Below are positions 40,252-48,369 of a DNA stretch of 64,000 bases, one piece after another. The stretch lies in contig CP054595.1 of NCBI GenBank assembly GCA_013347225.1, positions 3,406,415-3,470,414 of the forward strand, in the 5' to 3' direction. Below the pieces are notes generated by a model. It made no database searches and was not told the DNA's origin. It saw nothing but the letters and a program-made list of their open reading frames with translations. This DNA is from Candidatus Accumulibacter similis. GTDB taxonomy: Bacteria; Pseudomonadota; Gammaproteobacteria; Burkholderiales; Rhodocyclaceae. Positions within the stretch are counted from its first letter, which is position 1; the number at the start of each line of letters is the position of its first letter. The translations under genes and the position numbers were made by a program.

Positions 40252-41087
40252 TCAGGCTCCCCTCGTGTGACGATGATGCATCCAGCCCTGCAGGCCATTG
40301 ATGATCAGCAGGAGAACAAAGGAAAAGATCAGCATCACCGAGGCAACCGCCGTCGCCCCGGCGTAGTCGTACTGCTCGAGCTTGGTGATGATCAGCAGCG
40401 GTGTGATCTCCGACACCATCGGCACGTTGCCCGCGATGAAGATCACCGAGCCGTACTCACCGACGGCGCGGGCGAAAGCCATCGCGAAACCGGTCAGCAG
40501 CGCGGGCGCGATGTGCGGCAGGATGATGCGCAGAAAGGTCTGCCCGCGCGAGGCGCCAAGCCCGGCGGCAGCCTCCTCGACCTCTTTTTCCAGGTCGGCC
40601 AGAACCGGCTGCACGGTCCGCACAACAAACGGCAGGCCGATGAAGACCAGTGCCAGCAGGACACCGTTTGGCGTGTATGCGATCTCGATGCCCCATGGCT
40701 CCAGCAACTCGCCGACCGGGCCGTTCTCGGAATAGATCGTCGCCAGTGCGATGCCGGCGACCGCCGTCGGCAGGGCGAACGGGAGATCGACCAGCGCATC
40801 GATCAGGCTCTTGCCGGGAAAGCGGTAGCGGACCAGGACCCAGGCGAAAATCAGGCCGAATACGACGTTGATCGCGGCGGCGAGAAGCGAGGCGCCGAAG
40901 CTGAGTTGATAGGAAGCCACGACGCGCGGGTGCTGACGGCGGCCCAGAAAGCATCCAGGCCCATCGTGAGAGTCTTGGTCCCCACCGCGGTCAGCGGGAT
41001 GAGCACGACCAGAGTCAGATAGACCAGGGTGTAGCCCATCGCCAGGCCGAACCCGGGCAAGGGGCTGAAACGCTTCACGCTGGCCAT
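40252..41087 (-). pseudogene. cysT: Sulfate ABC transporter permease CysT, interrupted by a frameshift
   Basis: The first 55 or so codons, from ATG 41087 (preceded by AGGAGG), read [20 protein letters not shown]...[10 protein letters not shown]. The reading then continues only in another frame as [19 protein letters not shown], through the rest of a normal CysT with its EAA loop ([18 protein letters not shown]) to the stop at 40252. One C appears to be missing from a run of C residues (GGG on the plus strand at 40928-40930). All other conserved features are intact and neighbours are healthy, so this is either a very recent mutation or a sequencing error in a homopolymer. Confidence 0.88.
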
Positions 41088-41251
41088 GTGCGCCTCCTGA
41101 AGGACAGATCCTGATTCATCGCCGATTCCTGTTGCACCGCAACATTCGCTGCGCAAAGTCTAGAGTTGACGGTCATGGCTGGCAAATACCGAATCGTGAC
41201 AAGCTCATTCACCGTCCGCATGAGGACGAGGCGGATGCCGCAAGGCCACCC

Positions 41252-41274
41252 GCTTCGCTGTGCCACCGCGAAGC
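41252..41274 (-). terminator. Hairpin between sbp and cysT
   Basis: GCTTCGC and GCGAAGC form a 7-bp stem with a 9-base loop directly after the sbp stop codon. With no T-tract it may be an RNA-end stabiliser that lets the binding-protein message outnumber the downstream permease message, as in many ABC importer operons. Confidence 0.45.
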
Positions 41275-41276
41275 CC

Positions 41277-42287
41277 TCAGCGCTTGCCGCCGGGAACGTA
41301 GATCTGGTCGAAGACGCCGCCGTCCGAGAAGTGAACCTTCTGCGCGTTGCGCCAGCCGCCGAAGACCTTGTCAACCGTTATCAGCCTGGTCTTGACGAAC
41401 TGCTTCGAGTACTTCGCCGCAACCTGCGCATCCGTCGGGCGGTAGAAATGCCTGGCGGCCAGTTCCTGTCCCTGCGGGGAATACAGGTACTCGAGGTAGG
41501 CCTGGGCCACCTTGCGCGTGCCACGCTTGTCGACCACCCGGTCGATGATCGTCACTGGCGGCTCGGCAAGGATCGACAGCGACGGCGTGACGATTTCCAG
41601 CTTGTCGGCGCCGGCTTCCTTGAGCGACAGATAGGCTTCGTTCTCCCAGGCGAGGAGCACGTCGCCGATGCCGCGCTCGACGAAGCTCGTCGTCGAGCCA
41701 CGTGCTCCGGAGTCGAGCACCTTCACATTGCGATAGAGCTGGCCGACGAACTCCCTCGCCTTGGCTTCGTTGCCGCCCGGCTGCTCGAGTGCATAGGCCC
41801 ACGCGGCCAGGTAGTTCCAGCGCGCGCCCCCGGACGTCTTGGGGTTCGGTGTGATGATCGAGACGCCCGGCTTCACCAGATCGTTCCAGTCCCTGATTCC
41901 CTTGGGATTGCCCTTGCGCACCAAGAAGACGATCGTCGAGGTGTAGGGCGAGGAGTTGTGCGGCAGACGCTTCTGCCACTCCGACGGTATGAGCCCGGCG
42001 TCGGCGATGGCATCGATATCGTAGGCAAGGGCCAGCGTCACGACATCAGCCTGGAGGCCCTCGATCACGGCGCGGGCCTGCTTGCCGGCGCCGCCGTGCG
42101 ACTGGTTGATGGTGACGGCATCGCCAGCCTTGGCCTTCCAGTGTTTGGCGAAAGCATCGTCGAACTCCTTGTAGAACTCCCGGGTGGGGTCGTAGGAGAC
42201 GTTCAGCAGGGAGACGTCGGCTGCGACAGCGCTGCCGACAAGCAGAGCACTCGCCAGCAGGCCGGCGAGAAGACTTTTCAGTTTCAT
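41277..42287 (-). CDS. sbp: Sulfate ABC transporter substrate-binding protein
   Basis: A 336-residue periplasmic sulfate-binding protein of the Sbp/CysP family. The signal peptide is residues 1-23 ([18 protein letters not shown]), followed by the family start [34 protein letters not shown] is a conserved sulfate-contacting loop. It heads the operon sbp-cysT-cysW-cysA-cysB; the 5' region (42288-42359) must hold the CysB-controlled promoter, though no clear site was recognised. Confidence 0.95.
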   Translation of the reverse strand: MKLKSLLAGLLASALLVGSAVAADVSLLNVSYDPTREFYKEFDDAFAKHWKAKAGDAVTINQSHGGAGKQARAVIEGLQADVVTLALAYDIDAIADAGLIPSEWQKRLPHNSSPYTSTIVFLVRKGNPKGIRDWNDLVKPGVSIITPNPKTSGGARWNYLAAWAYALEQPGGNEAKAREFVGQLYRNVKVLDSGARGSTTSFVERGIGDVLLAWENEAYLSLKEAGADKLEIVTPSLSILAEPPVTIIDRVVDKRGTRKVAQAYLEYLYSPQGQELAARHFYRPTDAQVAAKYSKQFVKTRLITVDKVFGGWRNAQKVHFSDGGVFDQIYVPGGKR

Positions 42288-42359
42288 CAGGGTTCCGTTG
42301 CAGTGGGTGGGGCGCGCAGTTTAGGAATGCTGCAGCCTGCAGTGAACGAATCTTTGCTT

Positions 42360-42581
42360 ATGAGCTTATTCAGGAACGTCCGGACGGAGGCTGATTTCAC
42401 TGCCCTTCTCGGTGCGGACAAGGACAAGCCGGTGGTGTTCTACTGCGGCTTTGTCAAATGCACTCGTAGCGACAACGGTGCGACGTGGGCGCGCAAGCCT
42501 GTCTATACGCAGGTCTATCGCGTCCCCCGCGGCCTTTTCGCCTGGAAAGGTGCCGGTTATCCACTCGAAGCGGTGGAGTAG
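42360..42581 (+). pseudogene. Rhodanese domain, C-terminal half only
   Basis: A 73-codon frame whose residues 22-73 match the second half of a single-domain rhodanese: KPVVFYCGFVKCTRS carries the active-site Cys loop, then VYTQVYRVPRGLFAWKGAG is the usual end. The N-terminal half expected of a 110-130 residue rhodanese is missing, and the first 20 residues (MSLFRNVRTEADFTALLGAD) are not rhodanese-like. No ribosome site is evident. It lies between divergent sbp and cysK, so its sulfur-transfer theme fits, but I read it as a truncated relic. Confidence 0.6.
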
Positions 42582-42825
42582 CTTCAGCCAGCGAGTGGGG
42601 CACGGGCGCCGCCCCGCGCGGCAGCACAAAGCCTCGGCTCGCCGGAGGTGTTGGCCAGACGACACGGCTGGATCCACCTGGTGCGCATAAGTACAGAAGA
42701 AGTTCGTCTTTGCGTGGCGCGGTACGGCGGCTAAGCTTGGCGACTACGTGCTGAACGAGCCATGGCAGGCCGCCGATCACCGGCCGCCTGCCATCCCGAC
42801 ACCATCGCCAACCAAGGAGATCCGC

Positions 42826-43803
<978 letters not shown>

Positions 43804-43937
43804 GGCCACCGCAGCGGGACGCCGTCGGCCGGACAGCGCCGGTGTCGCCGACAATGGCACTTCGCGCCTGGCTGCAACATCGTGCACGCGGCGCTTGCCC
43901 ACGACACGCCCTGATCCCTGCCAGTCCGGCCGGGCGA

Positions 43938-44765
43938 TCAAAGGATGGCGCTGACGACGCGTCCGATCAACAAGCCAGCGACGATCAGGCAGAGAACGGC
44001 AAAGCTCTGCTGCAGGCGTCTGCCGGCAAAGCGCGCTGCAAGCGCCCGGCCGAGCAGCAGGCCAGCGATCGCACCACCGCCGAAAGGCAAGGCGAGGGAC
44101 CAGACGATGCTGCCGGCCGCCGCGGCTGCCGCGATGCCGCCGACCGAAACCAGCGTCATGACGCCGAGCGAGGTGGCGATGACGCTCGCAATCGGCAGAT
44201 CGGAGTAGCGGGTCAGCGCGGGCACGATGACGAAGCCACCACCGACGCCCAGCAGACCGCTCAGCAGGCCGCTCAGCAGGCCGGTTCCACCCAGCGCGCG
44301 GGCGCAGGGCAGATTCCAGTCGAATCGTCCGACATCCGGGTTCAGCCGGCACGGTTGGGGCTCGCTGGCCGACGCGGCAACGTCCGGCCGTGGGCGCGCG
44401 CGCCGCAGCGCTCGCCAGCCCGTCCAGCCGAGCAGCAGGGCAAACGCCAGCGTCAGCGGCTGATTCGGGATGTGCCGTGCGAGGAAGACTCCTGCCGGCA
44501 CCGTGAGCAGCCCACAGGCGCCGATCAGCGCGGCGGCCCGGTAGCGCAGGATCCCTTGGCGCAGACCGAGCAGTGCGCCAAGACCAGCGGCCAGGCCGAC
44601 CGCCAGCAGGCCGATCGGACCGGCCTGCTGAATGGGCAGGCCAAGCCCGAAGACCAGCAGCGGCACGCCAATGATGCCACCGCCGGCACCGGTCAGGGCG
44701 AGGACCAGCCCGACAGCCGCACCGAGCAGCGGGGCGATGATTGCGGGGTCGCTCAGTATCGGCAT
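43938..44765 (-). CDS. TauE/SafE family sulfite/anion exporter
   Basis: A 275-residue membrane protein with eight or so spans in two halves, each carrying the TauE/SafE loop pattern (GAGGGIIGVPLLVFGLGLP and GVGGGFVIVPALTRYSD). Family members export sulfite, sulfoacetate or related organosulfur anions. It starts seven bases after the persulfide dioxygenase stop, in one operon with it, so it probably exports the sulfite that enzyme produces. Confidence 0.9.
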   Translation of the reverse strand: MPILSDPAIIAPLLGAAVGLVLALTGAGGGIIGVPLLVFGLGLPIQQAGPIGLLAVGLAAGLGALLGLRQGILRYRAAALIGACGLLTVPAGVFLARHIPNQPLTLAFALLLGWTGWRALRRARPRPDVAASASEPQPCRLNPDVGRFDWNLPCARALGGTGLLSGLLSGLLGVGGGFVIVPALTRYSDLPIASVIATSLGVMTLVSVGGIAAAAAAGSIVWSLALPFGGGAIAGLLLGRALAARFAGRRLQQSFAVLCLIVAGLLIGRVVSAIL

Positions 44766-44772
44766 CGTCGGC

Positions 44773-45639
44773 TCAGATCGTGTTGAGCGGGATCTTGAGG
44801 TAGCGCGTACCGTTCTCCTCGGGTTCGGGCAGCCGGCCGCAGCGCATATTCACCTGTACCGCGGGCAGCAACAGTACCGGCACCGCCAGCGTCGCATCGC
44901 GGCGGCGCCGCAGGTCAGCGAATTCGTCCTCGCTGACGCCGTCGTGCACGTGAATGTTGCTGCGGCACTGTTCGCCAACGGTGCTGACGAAGGAGTGTGG
45001 CCGTTCGGCCGGCGGATAGTCGTGGCAGAGGTAGAGCCGGGTCGCCGCCGGCAGCGCGAGCAGGCGGCGCAGCGAACGATAGAGGGTGCGCGCGTCGCCA
45101 CCCGGGAAGTCGCAGCGGGCGGTGCCGGTATCGGGCATGAACAGGGTATCGCCGACGAAGACCGCCTGCTCGTCACCATCGGTGAACACGTAACTGGCAC
45201 AGGCTGGGGTGTGGCCGGGGGTGTGCATGACCGTGATGCTCAGCCTGCCGACCGTGATCGTCTCGCCATCGGCAAGGAGATGGTCGAACTGGCTGCCGTC
45301 GGTGGCGAAGCCCGGTCCGGCGTTGAACAGCTTGCCGAACACGTCCTGCACGACGACCACCTGCCGGCCGATGGCTGTCCGGCCGCCGAGCTTCTCCTTG
45401 AGGTAGGCGGCGGCCGAAAGGTGATCGGCATGAACGTGCGTCTCGAGGATCCACTCGACGCGGGCACCCGTGTCGGCGACACGGCGAACCAGCCGGTCGG
45501 CATTGTCGGTTCTGATCCGTGCCGCCTGCGGATCGTAGTCGAGGACGCTGTCGACGATGACGCAACGCGTTCGGTCAGCATCGAACACAAGGAAAGTGTT
45601 GCTGCTCGTCGCCGGATCGAAAAAGGCTTCAATGTGCAT
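44773..45639 (-). CDS. Persulfide dioxygenase-like metallo-beta-lactamase fold protein (ETHE1/Blh type)
   Basis: A 288-residue MBL-fold hydrolase of the persulfide dioxygenase/Blh group, which oxidises glutathione persulfide to sulfite with a mononuclear iron. The metal motif ETHVHADHL, then MHTPGHTPAC, FVGDTLFMPD and LCHDYPP supply the His/Asp ligands. It begins MHIEAFFDPATSSNTFLVFD, the usual start of the bacterial Blh-type proteins. It has no fused rhodanese domain. AAGGAA precedes the ATG at 45639. It is divergent from the BigR/SqrR-like repressor gene, the arrangement seen in the bigR/blh operons of other proteobacteria. Confidence 0.9.
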   Translation of the reverse strand: MHIEAFFDPATSSNTFLVFDADRTRCVIVDSVLDYDPQAARIRTDNADRLVRRVADTGARVEWILETHVHADHLSAAAYLKEKLGGRTAIGRQVVVVQDVFGKLFNAGPGFATDGSQFDHLLADGETITVGRLSITVMHTPGHTPACASYVFTDGDEQAVFVGDTLFMPDTGTARCDFPGGDARTLYRSLRRLLALPAATRLYLCHDYPPAERPHSFVSTVGEQCRSNIHVHDGVSEDEFADLRRRRDATLAVPVLLLPAVQVNMRCGRLPEPEENGTRYLKIPLNTI

Positions 45640-45720
45640 GGCGGTCTTCCTTGGTGAGCGGCTGGCGCCGTGCAACCACCGCCGAGCAGCGGTCCCGTAT
45701 CGGCCAGCCAAAACAATCTG

Positions 45721-45757
45721 TTGACACACATAATACTTCTCTACATAATATTGTCAA
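45721..45757. promoter_or_regulatory. Overlapping divergent promoters and probable persulfide-repressor operator
   Basis: A 37-base AT-rich island in GC-rich DNA. On the plus strand TTGACA (45721-45726), a 17-base spacer and CATAAT (45744-45749) form a strong sigma-70 promoter towards the repressor operon. On the minus strand TTGACA (45757-45752), a 16-base spacer and TATTAT (45735-45730) form one towards the persulfide dioxygenase operon. The two promoters occupy the same bases, and the outer hexamers form an inverted repeat TTGACA...TGTCAA. Direct repeats ACATAATA (45728, 45743) lie inside. The ArsR-type repressor next door probably binds here and silences both sides at once. Confidence 0.7.
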
Positions 45758-45783
45758 GTAGAACTTTTTGGAGAGATCGAGCC

Positions 45784-46113
45784 ATGGACACCGCAACCCT
45801 GGATATCGAATCGATGCGCGCCGCGGCTGGCCGGGCGACGGCCGTCCTCGGCGTGCTGGCCAACGCCAACCGACTGCTGCTGATGTGCCAGCTCAGTCAG
45901 GGCGAGAAGTGCGTCGGCGAACTCGAGGAACTGCTCGACCTGCACCAGCCGACGCTGTCGCAGCAACTCGGCGTTCTGCGCAGCGAGGGACTGGTAAGCA
46001 CCCGGCGTGACGGCAAGAAGATCTACTACTCGGTCGCCGACCCGCGGGTGCTCGCCCTGCTCGGCACCCTCTATGAACTGTACTGCCCGCAAGCGGGGAA
46101 CGACAACCCATGA
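45784..46113 (+). CDS. ArsR-family persulfide-responsive repressor (BigR/SqrR/YgaV type)
   Basis: A 109-residue winged-helix repressor. HTH residues are [25 protein letters not shown]. Cys35 ([12 protein letters not shown]) and Cys101 (YELYCPQ) are 66 residues apart, the spacing of the redox pair that forms a polysulfide bridge in BigR and SqrR. A further Cys43 is present. The metal-binding motif of classical ArsR is absent. Start ATG 45784 follows GGAGAG. It is the first gene of an operon (ATGA overlap with the next) and sits next to persulfide-handling genes, so it most likely derepresses them when reactive sulfur accumulates. Confidence 0.9.
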   Translation: MDTATLDIESMRAAAGRATAVLGVLANANRLLLMCQLSQGEKCVGELEELLDLHQPTLSQQLGVLRSEGLVSTRRDGKKIYYSVADPRVLALLGTLYELYCPQAGNDNP

Positions 46114-46547
46114 TCACCATCGACTGGCTGCACTTCACACCCGCCAGCGCCCTTGCCGGCGGCCTGCTGATCGGCCTCGCGGCGGCGCTGCTGATTCTTC
46201 TCGAAGGACGCATCGCCGGCATCAGCGGGATCGTCGGCGGCTTGCTGCAACCGCTGCGGGCAGGCGACTTCGCCTGGCGGCTGGCTTTCGCCCTCGGGCT
46301 GGTGGCAGCGCCCCTGCTTTGCCAGGCGCTTGCCGAGTTGCCGCCGAGCCGCATCGATGGCGGTTGGGCAACGCTCGTCGTCGCCGGCCTGCTGGTCGGC
46401 TTCGGAAGCCGGCTCGGTTCGGGCTGTACCAGCGGCCATGGCGTCTGCGGGCTGTCGCGCCTGTCGCCGCGCTCGCTGGTAGCCACCATCGTCTTCATGA
46501 CCGCCGGTTTCGTGACCGTCTTCGCCGGTCGCCATCTTTTCGCGTAG
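46110..46547 (+). CDS. YeeE/YedE family sulfur transporter subunit 1
   Basis: A 145-residue membrane protein with about four spans. The family motif [15 protein letters not shown] (about residue 105), with conserved Cys that pass thiosulfate or sulfane sulfur through the membrane, is intact. Half-size YeeE proteins of this type act in pairs (PmpA/PmpB), and the second half is encoded next. Translation is coupled to the repressor gene through an ATGA overlap. Confidence 0.9.
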   Translation: MITIDWLHFTPASALAGGLLIGLAAALLILLEGRIAGISGIVGGLLQPLRAGDFAWRLAFALGLVAAPLLCQALAELPPSRIDGGWATLVVAGLLVGFGSRLGSGCTSGHGVCGLSRLSPRSLVATIVFMTAGFVTVFAGRHLFA

Positions 46548-46556
46548 GAGCCCGGC

Positions 46557-47003
46557 ATGAGCGTGCTGATTTCACTGCTGACGGGTCTCGTCTTCGGCTG
46601 CGGCCTGATCGTCTCCGGCATGAGCGATCCTGCCAAGGTGCTCGCCTTTCTCGACCTCGCCGGCGACTGGGATCCCTCTCTGGCGCTGGTCATGGCCGGG
46701 GCGATCGCCGTCGGCCTGGTGGCCTTCCGCATTGCCGGGCAGCGGCAGACCTCGCTACGCGGAAAGCCGCTGCAGCTGCCGACTGCCCGCCAGATCGACC
46801 GCCGGCTGCTGGCCGGCAGCGCGCTGTTCGGAATCGGCTGGGGTCTGGCGGGAATCTGCCCCGGACCGGCTCTCGTCCTGCTCGGTACCGGAGCCTCCAA
46901 GGCCTTCGTCTTCTTCCTCGCCATGCTTGCCGGCATGGCCATCTTCACCGCCTGCGAGCGCCTTTCGCGCGCGCGCGAGGCGCAGTCAGACGCGGGCAAG
47001 TGA
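46557..47003 (+). CDS. YeeE/YedE-like (DUF6691) sulfur transporter subunit 2
   Basis: A 148-residue membrane protein, the partner half of the preceding gene. It carries GLIVSGMSDPAKVLAFLD near the N-terminus and the second Cys motif GIGWGLAGICPGPALV. Together the two halves correspond to one full-length YeeE. GGAG stands before the ATG. The likely role is uptake or export of thiosulfate or persulfide-derived sulfur. Confidence 0.9.
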   Translation: MSVLISLLTGLVFGCGLIVSGMSDPAKVLAFLDLAGDWDPSLALVMAGAIAVGLVAFRIAGQRQTSLRGKPLQLPTARQIDRRLLAGSALFGIGWGLAGICPGPALVLLGTGASKAFVFFLAMLAGMAIFTACERLSRAREAQSDAGK

Positions 47004-47033
47004 TCCGCGGTCCATCTTTATCAGGAGAGTTGA

Positions 47034-47426
47034 ATGTATTCGGTCGATGTCGATGATTCGAAGGTGATTACCGTCAGCGGCGGCAAGCACAAGGTGAGCT
47101 ACGCCGTGGATGGTTCGCTGATGAATCCGCTGGAAGCCTTCTACGCTGTGCTGGCGAGTTGCGCGGCGGTCTATGCGAAGAAGGAATGCAAGGCGATGGG
47201 CGTGTCTGCAGCCGGGATCCGGATCGGCTGCAAGCCCTTCGCCGGCCACGGCGGGCCACTGACATTGTCCCGCTTCCGCACCGAAGTCAGCTTTCCCGAG
47301 GACTTCTCCGCGGAACAGAGGGAACGTGTTCTCCAGGCGATCAACGATTGTGCCGTCAAGAAGATCGTCCAGACGGGTGCCGAGATTGCCTTCTCGGTCA
47401 GTGAAGCACCCGCCACCGTCTCCTGA
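47034..47426 (+). CDS. OsmC-family thiol peroxidase-like protein
   Basis: A 130-residue OsmC/Ohr-fold protein. The two expected Cys are in LASCAAVYA (about residue 43) and INDCAVKKI (about residue 105). OsmC proteins reduce organic peroxides, and several in sulfide-oxidation operons act on persulfides. AGGAG precedes the ATG. The position inside the repressor operon supports a role in reactive-sulfur handling, but this is inference. Confidence 0.85.
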   Translation: MYSVDVDDSKVITVSGGKHKVSYAVDGSLMNPLEAFYAVLASCAAVYAKKECKAMGVSAAGIRIGCKPFAGHGGPLTLSRFRTEVSFPEDFSAEQRERVLQAINDCAVKKIVQTGAEIAFSVSEAPATVS

Positions 47427-47446
47427 ACAAGCCGAGGACGCACGCC

Positions 47447-48013
47447 ATGAAAGCAACTGTCGGCATCGCCCTGCTCGTCTGCACCGTGCCCGTCTGCGCC
47501 CAGGACCTGGCTGCGCTCACCGGCGAAACCCGGGCGACCGTGCTGCCCGTCATCCCGAAGGTCATCGCCACGATGCAGGAGGCGGTGGCCGCCGAGGGAG
47601 TCGCCGGCGCAATTCCAGTCTGCAAGGACCTGGCACCGCAGCTGATCGGCGCGAAGCGCGCCGAAACCGGCTGGGACATCCGGCGCGTCAGCCTGAAGAC
47701 CCGCAACGCCGAGCGCGGTACGCCCGACGCGTGGGAAGCCGCACAGCTCGCCGATTTCGACCGCCGCGCAGCCAGCGGCGAAAAGCCGGAAACCATCGAG
47801 AAAAGCGAGATCGTCACCGTCAACGGGCGGCCCGTACTGCGCTACATGAAGGCACTGCCGGTGAGCGAGGTCTGCCTCGGCTGCCACGGTCCCGTTGACG
47901 GACTGGATGGCGAGCTGCGGCGGAAGCTCGCCGAGCACTACCCGAACGACCGCGCCACCGGTTACGCAAAGGGCCAGATCCGCGGTGCGCTGACGGTCAA
48001 ACGCCCGCTCTGA
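47447..48013 (+). CDS. Periplasmic DUF3365 haem-binding protein
   Basis: A 188-residue exported protein. The signal peptide is residues 1-19 (ending TVPVCAQ). DUF3365 (Tll0287-like) covers the rest, with the single c-type haem motif CLGCHG near residue 144. Members are redox or signal-sensing haem proteins, often the sensor part of kinases; here it stands alone. It is the last gene of the repressor operon, about 20 bases after osmC. It may receive electrons from or sense sulfur compounds in the periplasm. Confidence 0.85.
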   Translation: MKATVGIALLVCTVPVCAQDLAALTGETRATVLPVIPKVIATMQEAVAAEGVAGAIPVCKDLAPQLIGAKRAETGWDIRRVSLKTRNAERGTPDAWEAAQLADFDRRAASGEKPETIEKSEIVTVNGRPVLRYMKALPVSEVCLGCHGPVDGLDGELRRKLAEHYPNDRATGYAKGQIRGALTVKRPL

Positions 48014-48039
48014 ACGAAGGCGTCGATCGCCGCCGCTAA

Positions 48040-48064
48040 GCCCGGCGGGGCCGCCACGCCGGGC
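48040..48064. terminator. GC hairpin between converging genes
   Basis: GCCCGGCG and CGCCGGGC form a perfect 8-bp stem with a 9-base loop, shortly after the DUF3365 gene stop. No T-tract; it could serve both strands. Confidence 0.45.
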
Positions 48065-48083
48065 CCCGCACTGCCGCAGGTGC

Positions 48084-48369
48084 TCAATGCGTTGCAGCGT
48101 GGCGGCGCTGGCCAGGACCGGCGAGACCCAGCGCCGTTGCCAGGAGCGCCAGCGATCCCGGCTCGGGAATCCCCTTCGAGGGGCGATCACTGCGAAGCTG
48201 ATGGTGTCGATGCCGATGTTGCAGTCGGTTTCCCACCCGACGCAGGCGGTACTCGCACCAGGACTGGCGAGACCAAAGCCGGCATGGCGTGGCCCATTGA
48301 AGTCACACTGCACCGTCGTTGGCGAGGAGGTTCCGGTCAACTCCGTGGGACCCGTGCCGCCAGCCTCGG
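48084..48369 (-). pseudogene. PEP-CTERM protein, C-terminal remnant with frameshift
   Basis: On the minus strand a frame without signal peptide reads through TVQCDFNGPRHAGFG and CNIGIDTISFAVIAP. It then shifts frame at a run of G residues (near 48174-48180) into IPEPGSLALLATALGLAG, ending PGQRRHAATH and stop at 48084. That tail is a PEP-CTERM sorting signal: PEP motif, hydrophobic span, basic end, recognised by exosortase. The 5' part of the gene is gone; it abuts the stop of the MscK-like channel gene. I read it as a decayed surface-protein gene. Confidence 0.65.
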
